From positions 3,088,501 through 3,152,500 of the forward strand of contig NZ_OY780935.1 in the NCBI RefSeq assembly GCF_963675965.1: DNA of 64,000 nucleotides, read 5' to 3'. The position numbers and the translations under genes are program-made. This DNA comes from an uncultured Celeribacter sp. Lineage in GTDB: Bacteria > Pseudomonadota > Alphaproteobacteria > Rhodobacterales > Rhodobacteraceae. Positions 43,986 through 52,178 of the stretch are shown piece after piece (the first letter of the stretch is position 1; every line of letters starts with the position of its first letter). The notes beneath the pieces were generated by a model. That model did no database searches. It was not told where the DNA came from and was given only the letters and a program-made list of their open reading frames with translations.

Positions 43986-44991
43986 CACCGCAATGCCCAA
44001 TCATCTCCAAACATCACAAAAGCCAAGCATGATGAAAAGAGTCTTCGATCTTATGATCGAATACAATTTTATCGTCATCTTTCTGCTGGTTGTGGTTATC
44101 GCTTCCTTCCTGTCGGAGAATTTTCTGACCACGACAAATATTGCCAACCTGTTTCAACAGGCTGCCGTGGTCGGTGTGGTCGCCGTCGGGATGAGCTTTG
44201 TGATCCTGACCGGAAATATCGACCTGTCGGTGGGCAGTGTGACGGCGCTCTGCGGTATGGTGGTCGCGGTGCTTTTGGCGCAGGGGATGCCGATCTGGCT
44301 GGCTGTTCTCTTTGCGCTGATGACCGGGGCCGCCTGTGGTGCGCTGATGGGGGCGATCACCGCCTATGCGCTGGTGCCCAGCTTCATCGTGACGCTGGCC
44401 GGGCTGGTGTCGTTTCGCGGCGTGACCTACCTGTTGACCGATGGGGTGCCAGTTTCGGGTCTGCCGCGTGAATTCGCCTCTCTGGCGACCACGATGGTGC
44501 CGATCCTGCCCGGAATGCAGGTCAGTTCCATGGGACTGATCTTTGTTTTGACCTGTGTGGTGGCGGGGATTTTGCTGCGGCTGACCATTTTCGGGGAAAC
44601 CGTCTATGCCACCGGTGGCAACGCCGAGGCCGCACGCCTATCCGGCCTGCCCACGCGGGGGGTGATCGTGCTGGTGTTCACGCTGGCCGGTACGATGTCG
44701 GCGCTTGGCGGGTTGCTTTTGACCTCGCGGCTGCGCATCGGTCAGCCAACCGCGGGGCAGGGACTGGAGCTTGACGCCATTGCTGCCGTGGTGCTGGGCG
44801 GGACCTCTTTGTTCGGCGGGCGCGGCGGGGTTCTGGGAACCTTCTTCGCGGTGATGCTGCTTCAGGTCCTGCGGAACATCTTCAATCTTTTGGGCCTTGG
44901 CTCCTTCTATCAGATGACTGCGACCGGCGTGATCATCGTGGCGGCCATCCTGCTCAACCGTTTCATCGACATACGCCGGGGGCGCGGCTGA
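43978..44991 (+). CDS. Sugar ABC transporter permease (RbsC-like)
   Basis: A 337-residue inner-membrane permease with eight to ten hydrophobic segments. RbsC-class motifs are seen: SENFLTTTNIANLFQQAAVVGVVAVGMSFVILTGNIDLSVGSVTALCGM. ATGGNAEAARLSGLPTRGVIVLVFTLAGTMSALGGLLLTSRL is the coupling region, and LDAIAAVVLGGTSLFGGRGGVLGTFF follows. It works with the adjacent ATPase and the periplasmic binding protein encoded first in the operon. The N-terminal 25 residues are polar and may be cytoplasmic. deoC follows after 28 bases. Confidence 0.94.
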   Translation: MSDTAMPNHLQTSQKPSMMKRVFDLMIEYNFIVIFLLVVVIASFLSENFLTTTNIANLFQQAAVVGVVAVGMSFVILTGNIDLSVGSVTALCGMVVAVLLAQGMPIWLAVLFALMTGAACGALMGAITAYALVPSFIVTLAGLVSFRGVTYLLTDGVPVSGLPREFASLATTMVPILPGMQVSSMGLIFVLTCVVAGILLRLTIFGETVYATGGNAEAARLSGLPTRGVIVLVFTLAGTMSALGGLLLTSRLRIGQPTAGQGLELDAIAAVVLGGTSLFGGRGGVLGTFFAVMLLQVLRNIFNLLGLGSFYQMTATGVIIVAAILLNRFIDIRRGRG

Positions 44992-45019
44992 AATGCCGTC
45001 GAAAGAAGGAAAGAATCCC

Positions 45020-46003
45020 ATGACGAATGACATGACACCCTCAAAGGTTGCCAGCCACGGGTTCGAGCGAGTGACCGGAACGGCCTTTGATCCCAGCTGG
45101 TTCGAAACCGCACGGGTCAATCTGAGCGCAGCCGAGCGGCGCGCCAGTTCCCTCACCGCGCGACGCAGCGTGAAAAAGGATTGGCAGGCCGCCTGGCTGG
45201 CGCAGGCCATCACCTGCATCGATCTGACGACGCTGGCCGGGGACGACACGCCGGGGCGTGTCGCGCGGCTCTGTGCCAAGGCGCGTGCGCCGCTGCGGGC
45301 GGACCTGATGGAGGCACTGGGGCTGGAGCGGCTGACGGTGGGCGCCGTCTGCGTGTATCCGACGATGGTTGCGCCTGCGGTGCGGGCGCTGGAGGGCAGC
45401 GGTGTGCCTGTGGCCTCTGTTGCCACCGGGTTCCCCGCGGGGCTGACGCCGATGTCCACACGGCTGGCCGAGATCCGTTACGCGGTCGAACAAGGCGCGC
45501 AGGAAATCGACATCGTGATCACGCGGGAATATGTGCTGACCGGTCAATGGTCCAAGCTTTACGATGAAATCGCGGCGATGCGTGAAGCCTGCGGGGATGC
45601 GCATATGAAAGCGATCCTGGCGACCGGGGATCTTCAGACGCTGAGCAATGTCTACAAAGCCTCGATGGTGGCGATGCAGGCAGGGTCTGACTTTATCAAG
45701 ACCTCCACCGGCAAAGAAGGAGTGAACGCCACTTTGCCCGTCTCGCTGACCATGGTTCGGGCCTTGCGGGATTTCCGGGACCGCAGCGGTCAGATTGTCG
45801 GTTTCAAACCTGCGGGCGGGATCAAGAGCGCCAAAGAGGCGCTGTCCTGGCTCATTCTGATGAAAGAGGAACTGGGAACGCGCTGGACTCGCAACGATCT
45901 TTTCCGGTTCGGGGCGTCATCCATGCTGGGCGATATCGAACGCCAGCTCGAACACTATGTTACCGGCCGCTATTCGGCTGCGAACCGCCACGCGTTGGCT
46001 TGA
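45020..46003 (+). CDS. deoC: Deoxyribose-phosphate aldolase, long human-like class
   Basis: DERA cleaves 2-deoxyribose-5-phosphate to glyceraldehyde-3-phosphate and acetaldehyde. The 327-residue protein is much longer than E. coli DeoC (about 260) and matches the animal-type enzyme through its length. Examples are GAQEIDIVITREYVLTGQW, CGDAHMKAILATGDLQTLSNVYKASM and DIERQLEHYVTGRYS. Catalytic residues are in place: Asp164, the Schiff-base Lys227 in SDFIKTSTGKEG and Lys263 in GFKPAGGIKSAKEAL. I chose ATG at 45020, preceded by AAGGAAAG. Its place between a sugar permease and an aldehyde dehydrogenase suggests cleavage of the imported and phosphorylated substrate, with the aldehyde passed to the next enzyme. 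Confidence 0.94.
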   Translation: MTNDMTPSKVASHGFERVTGTAFDPSWFETARVNLSAAERRASSLTARRSVKKDWQAAWLAQAITCIDLTTLAGDDTPGRVARLCAKARAPLRADLMEALGLERLTVGAVCVYPTMVAPAVRALEGSGVPVASVATGFPAGLTPMSTRLAEIRYAVEQGAQEIDIVITREYVLTGQWSKLYDEIAAMREACGDAHMKAILATGDLQTLSNVYKASMVAMQAGSDFIKTSTGKEGVNATLPVSLTMVRALRDFRDRSGQIVGFKPAGGIKSAKEALSWLILMKEELGTRWTRNDLFRFGASSMLGDIERQLEHYVTGRYSAANRHALA

Positions 46004-46012
46004 GGAAGACAG

Positions 46013-48400
46013 ATGCTGAAGATCAAGGAAATCATGGAAACGATGGACTATGGACCGGCGCCGGAAAGCAATCCCGAAGTAAAGGCCTGGCTGGCGGGCC
46101 ATGCCGAGGGGATCGGCCATTACATCAACGGCAGTTTCGTCAAAGCCGAAGGCGCGCTGACAGATGTGATCAATCCCGCCGATGACACGGTTCTGGCGCG
46201 GCTGGCCAAGGCCGGGGCGGAACAGGTCGATGCTGCGGTGAAAGCGGCACGCGCCGCGCAGCCCAAATGGGCTGCGCTGGGCGGGCACGAACGCGCCCGC
46301 TATCTCTATGCCATTGCGCGTCAGGTGCAAAAGCGCGAACGCTTTCTGGCGGTGCTCGAAACCATGGACAACGGCAAGACGATCCGTGAAACGCGCGATG
46401 CGGATATTCCGCTGGTGGCCCGGCATTTCTATCATCATGCCGGCTGGGCAGAGCTGTTGGACAGCGAATTCCCGGATCATGCCCCCTGTGGGGTCTGCGG
46501 TCAGGTGATCCCCTGGAATTTCCCCTTGCTGATGCTGGCGTGGAAAATTGCGCCGGCGCTGGCAGCGGGCAACACCGTGGTGATGAAACCGGCCGATCTG
46601 ACGCCGCTCTCCGCGCAGGCCTTTGCTGAAATCTGTGCAGAGATCGGCCTGCCTGCCGGTGTGGTGAATATTGTGCAGGGCGATGGCGACACCGGTGCGC
46701 TTGTGACCGGCCATCCGGATGTGGACAAGGTTGCCTTCACCGGGTCGACTGCCGTGGGGCGACGCATTCGCGACCAGCTTGCCGGATCGGGCAAAAAACT
46801 GTCGCTGGAACTGGGGGGCAAATCGCCTTTCCTGGTGTTTGAAGATGCCGATCTGGATGCCGCCGTGGAAGGTGTGGTCGATGCGATCTGGTTCAATCAG
46901 GGCGAGGTCTGCTGTGCCGGGTCGCGTATTCTGGTGCAGGAAGGCATTGCGCCGGTTTTCTTTGCAAAGCTGAAAGCCCGGTTGGAAACGCTGCGCATCG
47001 GCGATCCGCTGGACAAGACAATGGACGTGGGGGCCGTGGTCTCAAAAACGCAGCTGGAGCGCATTCGGATGCTTGTTGCGGCGGGCGAAGCCGAAGGTGC
47101 AACTCTGCATTCTGCGCCCATGGCCTTGCCCGAGAGCGGCAGCTTCTGCGCGCCGGGCTTCTTTACCGGAACCGCGCCCGCACATCGTGTCAGCCAGGAA
47201 GAGATTTTCGGCCCGATCGCCACGACGCTGACGTTCCGGACCTCGGATGAGGCGGTGCAGCTGGCCAATGACACGCGCTATGGTCTGGCCGCGACCATCT
47301 GGTCGCAAGACATCGACCGGGCGATTTCCGTCGCCGCACAGGTGAAGGCCGGTGTGGTGTGGATCAACGGCACGAATATGTTTGACGCGGGCGCGGCCTT
47401 TGGCGGCTATCGCGAAAGCGGTTTCGGTCGCGAAGGCGCCCGCGAAGGGATGCTGGAATATCTTGTGCCGCGTGGCGCGAAAGCCTCCCGCAAACGGCCT
47501 GAGCCTGCACTTTCGATCAGCGCAGTTCCTGCGACGGGCAAACACGATGTGGCCGAGATCGACATCACGGCAAAGCTCTACATTGGCGGCAAGCAAACGC
47601 GTGCCGATGGTGGTCAAAGTTACACGGTGACCGGCAAAGGCGGTGCCGTGATCGGTCAGGCGGCGCTCGGCAACCGCAAGGACATCCGCAACGCAGTTGA
47701 GGCGGCGGCGAAAGCACGCGGCTGGGGCGGGGTGACCGGGCACAACCGGGCACAGGTTCTCTACTATCTGGCGGAAAACCTTGCTCAGCGCCGTGCGGAA
47801 TTCGAAGCCTTGCTGGTGCGCAGCACCGGGGCCAGCACGAAACAGGCCGCAACCGAGGTCGACACCGCGATCCGCCGCTGTTTCTGGTATGCGGCGCAGG
47901 CGGATAAATTTGACGGGGCGGTGCATGCCACCAAGCAGCGCCATGTGACCCTTGCGTTGAATGAACCTTGGGGGGTGATGGGGGTGGTGTGCCCGGATGA
48001 GATGCCCTTGCTGTCGATGCTGTCTCTGATCCTGCCTGCAATCGCCATGGGCAATCGCGTGGTCGCCATCGCTTCGCAAAGTCACCCGCTGGTCGCTGCA
48101 ATCTTTTACCAAGTGTTGGAAACCTCTGACGTTCCGGCGGGGGTGGTCAATCTGATCACCGGGGGGCGTGATGAGTTGACCAGGACACTGGCGGATCACG
48201 ATGAGGTCGCCTGTCTGTGGTATTGCGGCAGTGCGGAGGGGGCCGCGACGGTTGAGAAAAGCTCGACCGGCAACCTGAAGGCCACCTGGACGGACAACGG
48301 CGTCTTGCGCGACTGGCTGTCCCTGACCGAGGGGCAGGGCCGTGCGTATCTGCGCCGGGCCACACAGGTCAAAACCGTCTGGCTGCCCTACGGCGAGTGA
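46013..48400 (+). CDS. Two-domain aldehyde dehydrogenase, ALDH16 type
   Basis: A 795-residue protein with two aldehyde-dehydrogenase-fold domains, the ALDH16 architecture also found in animals. Residues about 30-490 form a complete ALDH: VIPWNFPLLMLAWKIAPALAAGNTVV, FTGSTAVGRRI, the general-base region LELGGKSPFLVFEDADLD and the nucleophile in NQGEVCCAGSR (Cys300). Residues about 520-795 are a second ALDH-like domain (WGVMGVVCPDEMPLLSMLSLILPAIAMGNRVV). It lacks the catalytic cysteine motif, and an expected NAD site is degenerate. A bacterial ALDH16 from the Roseobacter relative Loktanella has been studied structurally. It starts nine bases after deoC and probably oxidises the aldolase's aldehyde product. 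A terminator follows. Confidence 0.93.
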   Translation: MLKIKEIMETMDYGPAPESNPEVKAWLAGHAEGIGHYINGSFVKAEGALTDVINPADDTVLARLAKAGAEQVDAAVKAARAAQPKWAALGGHERARYLYAIARQVQKRERFLAVLETMDNGKTIRETRDADIPLVARHFYHHAGWAELLDSEFPDHAPCGVCGQVIPWNFPLLMLAWKIAPALAAGNTVVMKPADLTPLSAQAFAEICAEIGLPAGVVNIVQGDGDTGALVTGHPDVDKVAFTGSTAVGRRIRDQLAGSGKKLSLELGGKSPFLVFEDADLDAAVEGVVDAIWFNQGEVCCAGSRILVQEGIAPVFFAKLKARLETLRIGDPLDKTMDVGAVVSKTQLERIRMLVAAGEAEGATLHSAPMALPESGSFCAPGFFTGTAPAHRVSQEEIFGPIATTLTFRTSDEAVQLANDTRYGLAATIWSQDIDRAISVAAQVKAGVVWINGTNMFDAGAAFGGYRESGFGREGAREGMLEYLVPRGAKASRKRPEPALSISAVPATGKHDVAEIDITAKLYIGGKQTRADGGQSYTVTGKGGAVIGQAALGNRKDIRNAVEAAAKARGWGGVTGHNRAQVLYYLAENLAQRRAEFEALLVRSTGASTKQAATEVDTAIRRCFWYAAQADKFDGAVHATKQRHVTLALNEPWGVMGVVCPDEMPLLSMLSLILPAIAMGNRVVAIASQSHPLVAAIFYQVLETSDVPAGVVNLITGGRDELTRTLADHDEVACLWYCGSAEGAATVEKSSTGNLKATWTDNGVLRDWLSLTEGQGRAYLRRATQVKTVWLPYGE

Positions 48401-48440
48401 GGGGCTTCGGCGCGTCCGGAGTTTACAGCGAGAGAAAAGG

Positions 48441-48469
48441 AAAAGGCGGCGTCTCAGTCGCCTTTTTTT
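48441..48469 (+). terminator. Rho-independent terminator of the sugar-type operon
   Basis: AAAAGGCG (48441-48448) pairs with CGCCTTTT (48459-48466) around ten bases and is followed by more T, 40 bases after the ALDH16 stop. It closes the 37.8-48.4 kb operon. Confidence 0.85.
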
Positions 48470-48595
48470 GCGCAGCTGCCTCACGCTTTTCTGCTCTGAA
48501 AATGCCATCCGTTCTGCCGAGGCATCAGGCCGATGCCGGACCCGCAAGGAAATAGATATTCAGAAAATCCGAAGCAGTTATGTCTTGAAAGTAAA

Positions 48596-48669
48596 TGGAG
48601 GCGAGTACCGGAATCGAACCGGTGTACACGGATTTGCAATCCGCTGCGTCACCACTCCGCCAACTCGCC
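48596..48669 (-). tRNA. tRNA-Cys (anticodon GCA)
   Basis: On the minus strand the acceptor arms GGCGAGT (5') and ACTCGCC (3') pair fully, followed by discriminator T and an encoded CCA (48596-48598). The anticodon stem-loop reads GGATTGCAAATCC with GCA, and the T arm is CCGGTTCGATTCCGG. The 74-base length with CCA is normal. A tyrosine-recombinase remnant lies just upstream of its 5' end, so this tRNA has served as an integration site. Confidence 0.96.
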
Positions 48670-48679
48670 AAGAGCCTGT

Positions 48680-49253
48680 TTCGTGTGGCTTTTCGAGCTT
48701 CTGCCACAGGCGTTTGAACAGTGCAAGAGCCGATGTTTGAACATTCTGTTTTTGGTACGTTCTGTTTTCCCCTCTTCAGCTGCGCTTTTGACACCAGCCT
48801 GAACTGATTTGCGCGGGCTGTGTAGTGTCGCACCATCTTTTCCGATATCCCGGTCACGGCCATGAAGATTGGAACATCGCATCTGACTTCATAGAGCTCA
48901 GTGGCTGCTGCGTGGCGAAGGCTGTGAATATCCCATTTTAGTGCGTCTATTGCCTTTCGAGCCTTTCTCATGGCTTGTGACGTGCCGTGGTAGTTCCACG
49001 CTCCGGACCTGCGTAGATTGGTCAACATGAAGACGCTTTGGCGGCGATATGCGGCATTGAGCGACCTGTGAGCTGAGAGGGAACTCCTCATATCAGATGT
49101 GAGCGGCACCAGAAGACCTTTCCCGGTTTTGGTCTGGACGACCCGGATCAGTCCCAAGGGTGCTGACGTCCGACACGTCATGTTTTCAATGAAATAGGCC
49201 ATTTGGACGCACCAAGATAAATGTCTCAAAAGACGCGCGGAGCCGGTTCGCAA
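48680..49253 (-). pseudogene. Tyrosine recombinase (phage integrase) remnant
   Basis: This is the C-terminal catalytic part of an integrase without its N-terminal DNA-binding domains. It contains the beta-strand lysine region (RVVQTKTGKGLLVPL), the His-x-x-Arg box in WDIHSLRHAAATELYE and the tyrosine region in VTGISEKMVRHYTARAN. In intact relatives the sequence before the tyrosine reads TGHS; here Ile replaces the histidine. The usual first catalytic arginine region is not present. The open frame has no stop of its own before the tRNA and runs on through tRNA-Cys, giving a meaningless tail. Truncation, lost residue and lost stop together mark a relic of an element once inserted at tRNA-Cys. 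Confidence 0.8.
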
Positions 49254-49443
49254 GACATGGGCTATTTCCTTTTAAACTCCATATGGATAGCAAGGCGCAA
49301 TCACGCCCCCCCCCGCAGGCGGGTGAGGCACGTGGATAGAAACGTGCGGGAGCAGGGGTGTCAGCCTGTGCTGAGCCATTGGGGCAGGGCACATCGGGTG
49401 CAATGCGCTTGCAATGCCTTGGGGGAGGGCCCATGCTTTCGCC

Positions 49444-51000
49444 ATGCTTGGCCAGATGATGTTTGCCCCTTTCCTGTCAAACAGTTTGCGCGGGTCGCTT
49501 TCACCGGACGCGGGGCCGGGGTTTTGCGCTGTCTGGCGGTCGCGCAAAGATGCGGAACTGCTGCATGAGGCGCAGGGGCGCGCCCATCTGTTTCCAGCGG
49601 GGCCGCGGCTTTCCGAACGGACATCATGTCATGTGGCCTCGATCGCCAAGGTCGCGACATCTTTCCTGACGTTCGATGCCTGTCTGGACGGGCGCCTGTC
49701 CTTGACGGACCGGGTGGCGGGGCTGGTGGGCGATCTCTGGCCGGGGATCGAAGCTGATCTTGGCGCGCTTCTGGATCACCGCGCGGGGCTGCATGATTTC
49801 TGGGAGCTTCTGGCGCTGGCGGGCTATGAGGCCGGCGATGTGATCGAGAGCGCGGATGTGCGGCACGCGCTGGCCGGGATCGATCTGCAGGACGCGTCCC
49901 GGGTCGGCAGGCATGCCTACAGCAATACCGGCTTTCTGATTCTGGCCGATGTTTTGCGTCGGGTCTGGGGCGAAGCCGATCTGGACGTGATCCTGCAACG
50001 CCGGATGGCGGGGCCTTTGGGGCTTGCACGGACTCGTTTCGTCGAGCGCTGGGATGTGCCGGCAGCAGAGGAGGAACCGCGCGCGGCGGTTGCCTATGTC
50101 TGGACCCCGCAGGGGTTTGTCGAAAACACGGCGCGCTATGCGATCCCTGGGCCGACGTCTTTGCGCACGACAGCGCAAGATCTGGCGCGGTTGTCCGAGG
50201 CCTTTGTGCGGCGGACCCATCCGGCCGTTGCCGCGATGCTGGCCCGCGGGCCAGAGGCGGATCTGCCGGGGCAGCAGGCCTATCGGTCGGGTCTGTTCTT
50301 CTTTCGTGGTGCGCAAGGGGACTGGTCTCTTGTCGGGCATCGGGGCTCGGACTGGGGATTTCAGGCGTCCTGGTTCACGGATCTGTCCTCTGGGCGTATG
50401 GCGGCTGTGCTCAGCAATGCCTCCCATCCGGACTTTGAATTCGCGGCGTTGCGGTATTTTGACTGTGCGGCGCCCAAAAGCCCGGCGGTGACCGGCGTGC
50501 GTTGGCCCTTTGCCGATGCACAGGCGCGGTTGTTCGGGGCAGAGGGCGCTTTGCTGGCATTGCAGCCGGTTTCGGGGGGGCGGATCGAGGTGATGGGCGG
50601 CGCGGTGCCGGCGGAATGGCAAGCGCAGCAGGCGGCCTATGTCGTCGCCCGGGGCGGGGGCGCGCTGGCGTTTGAAGCCGGTCAGGAAGGGGCTGCGCTG
50701 GTGTTTCAGGAGCGTTTTACCCGTCATCAGTTGCCGCTGGCCGGTTTTGCGGCGGGCAGCCCGCCAACGGACGGGCGGTATCGTTTGCAGGACAGCGGCA
50801 TTCACATCGTGTTACAGGCCGACGCGACAGGGATGGTGCTGGGCTATGGTCGTGACCGGCATATCCGGCTTGCCCTCTGCGCCAACGGTGGTTTTGCGGG
50901 GGAAGGCTTTGTGCTGGCGCCGGGGCTGTCGGCGGAGTTGAAGGATCACTGGTGCCTGTCGACGCAGCGCATCGGACAGATTGCGTTGACGCCAAGCTGA
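49444..51000 (+). CDS. Serine hydrolase, class C beta-lactamase fold
   Basis: A 518-residue member of the beta-lactamase/transpeptidase-like superfamily. The nucleophile motif is VASIAKVAT (SxxK), the second motif is AYSNTGFLIL (YSN), and the third is LVGHRGSDWGF (HxG in place of KTG). A C-terminal beta-rich extension of about 160 residues follows the hydrolase domain and resembles the lipocalin-like tails of D-aminopeptidase-type esterases. No clear signal peptide is visible, so it may be cytoplasmic. Likely activities are esterase, D-aminopeptidase or peptidase; antibiotic resistance is not implied. I chose ATG at 49444; ATG at 49459 is also possible. It lies beside the integrase relic. Confidence 0.88.
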   Translation: MLGQMMFAPFLSNSLRGSLSPDAGPGFCAVWRSRKDAELLHEAQGRAHLFPAGPRLSERTSCHVASIAKVATSFLTFDACLDGRLSLTDRVAGLVGDLWPGIEADLGALLDHRAGLHDFWELLALAGYEAGDVIESADVRHALAGIDLQDASRVGRHAYSNTGFLILADVLRRVWGEADLDVILQRRMAGPLGLARTRFVERWDVPAAEEEPRAAVAYVWTPQGFVENTARYAIPGPTSLRTTAQDLARLSEAFVRRTHPAVAAMLARGPEADLPGQQAYRSGLFFFRGAQGDWSLVGHRGSDWGFQASWFTDLSSGRMAAVLSNASHPDFEFAALRYFDCAAPKSPAVTGVRWPFADAQARLFGAEGALLALQPVSGGRIEVMGGAVPAEWQAQQAAYVVARGGGALAFEAGQEGAALVFQERFTRHQLPLAGFAAGSPPTDGRYRLQDSGIHIVLQADATGMVLGYGRDRHIRLALCANGGFAGEGFVLAPGLSAELKDHWCLSTQRIGQIALTPS

Positions 51001-51024
51001 GCATTGGGGCAGGAGGCCAAGAGG

Positions 51025-51996
51025 GTGCGGAATTTTTTCGGAAACAAGTTCAGGGTCTTTATGTCCCTTGGCTTCATCATCTCTATGCTGGTTGCGGGCG
51101 GTCTGGCCTGGATTTTTCGCGCGGACATTCTGGGCGATGTGCCCGGGGCGGCGATTGGATTTGTCACCTCGCTGGTCGAGGACCTGTTCTTTTTCGGGCT
51201 TGTCGGTCTGGCCCTGGCCATTGCGCAGTTTTCCAACACCGGTGGAGACAGTCTGAACCTGCGCTTGCGGCGGCTGTTTTCCAACCCTGGCGTGGACGAT
51301 GCGGTGATTTCTTATTTCGTCGATCAGGTGCGCCGCAACGGTGTCTATGCCGAACGGGCCAATCATCATGTCACGGTTCTGGAATACGACAGGGCCCGGC
51401 GCGCCTACCGGCTGGATTTCGAAAATGACTATCTGCTGCACAATGCCTTTGGCGATCAGCTCTATGAAGCGGATATGACCATGGAGATCGCGCCGGATTT
51501 CGTGTCGAATACGGATGAAACCGTGGCCTCCGTCGTGGCCGTCTGGACCGAAGAAAACGGCCAGAGCAATAGCATCGTTCAGAGCCCGGAACCGATTCCC
51601 AACCGGGGGCTGCGCATTCCTGCCCGTATTTCTCTGAAGCCGGATCAGCGCCTGCGGTTCGTCGCAAAATGGTGGTCGTTTGCGGCCAATACCGGCGACA
51701 GCGGGTTCAGTGTGAAGCGGTTTTCCAAATCCTTCCGGATCACCGTCGAAAACAAATGCCCGGTCACGGTTCGACTGCGCTACGGCGATGGCTGCGCGAA
51801 GGAGGCGGCGCTGGCCTATGGTGAGGTTCTGACCATTGAGGAGCGGCAGAACGTGCCAGAACGGGTGCGCGTCGAGTTTCAGTGGATGCCGCCGGCGGAG
51901 CACGACGATTTCTGTGCGTCACAGGTTGAGCAGGGGGCTCAGACCATGCTCGAATACGACCGCAAGATTTCGGACCCTGATACGCCTACGCTCTGA
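51025..51996 (+). CDS. Orphan membrane protein, two N-terminal spans and a beta-rich domain
   Basis: I do not recognise this 323-residue protein. It has two predicted membrane segments (FMSLGFIISMLVAGGLAWIF near residue 11 and VTSLVEDLFFFGLVGLALAIAQF near residue 45). A basic loop follows, and then about 240 residues rich in alternating hydrophobic/polar strands that should be cytoplasmic. The segment ILSLKPDQ-like RISLKPDQRLRFVAKWW and FRITVENKCPVTVRLRY suggest a beta-sandwich. I chose GTG at 51025, which has AGGAGG eight bases upstream; a TTG at 51004 is in frame. The two-span plus beta-rich layout recalls 2TM effector proteins of conflict systems, but no nucleotidyltransferase or other partner is present. 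It follows the serine hydrolase by 24 bases. Confidence 0.75.
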   Translation: MRNFFGNKFRVFMSLGFIISMLVAGGLAWIFRADILGDVPGAAIGFVTSLVEDLFFFGLVGLALAIAQFSNTGGDSLNLRLRRLFSNPGVDDAVISYFVDQVRRNGVYAERANHHVTVLEYDRARRAYRLDFENDYLLHNAFGDQLYEADMTMEIAPDFVSNTDETVASVVAVWTEENGQSNSIVQSPEPIPNRGLRIPARISLKPDQRLRFVAKWWSFAANTGDSGFSVKRFSKSFRITVENKCPVTVRLRYGDGCAKEAALAYGEVLTIEERQNVPERVRVEFQWMPPAEHDDFCASQVEQGAQTMLEYDRKISDPDTPTL

Positions 51997-52178
51997 GCAC
52001 TAACATGTCGGGGTCGAGCTGCTCGTTGTGAGGCAAAAATGGGCATTTTGTCGTTTTTGCTGCGGTTTTGCGCTGGCGTGAACGTACCGTCATTTTTGCA
52101 CAGGCATTGACGTGTTGCTCAGCCGGACAGCTTATGGCAAAACAGCGATAAAAGCCAATGAACGAAAGAGTTCAGCCT

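Noticed and set aside
47042..48547. 501-residue minus-strand ORF
   Set aside because: Antisense to ALDH16; composition is His/Arg/Gly-rich as expected of shadow frames.
48525..48680. C-terminal extension of the integrase frame through tRNA-Cys
   Set aside because: The translated part over 48596-48669 is tRNA sequence read as protein, so it is not a coding tail.
51025..51996. CBASS-type 2TM effector
   Set aside because: Topology is suggestive, but no CD-NTase, SAVED or other partner gene lies nearby; kept only as a low-weight idea in the findings.
52100..52140. Sigma-70-like promoter before pcm (TTGACG ... TTATGG)
   Set aside because: Spacing of 19 bases and a poor -10 make it too weak to list.
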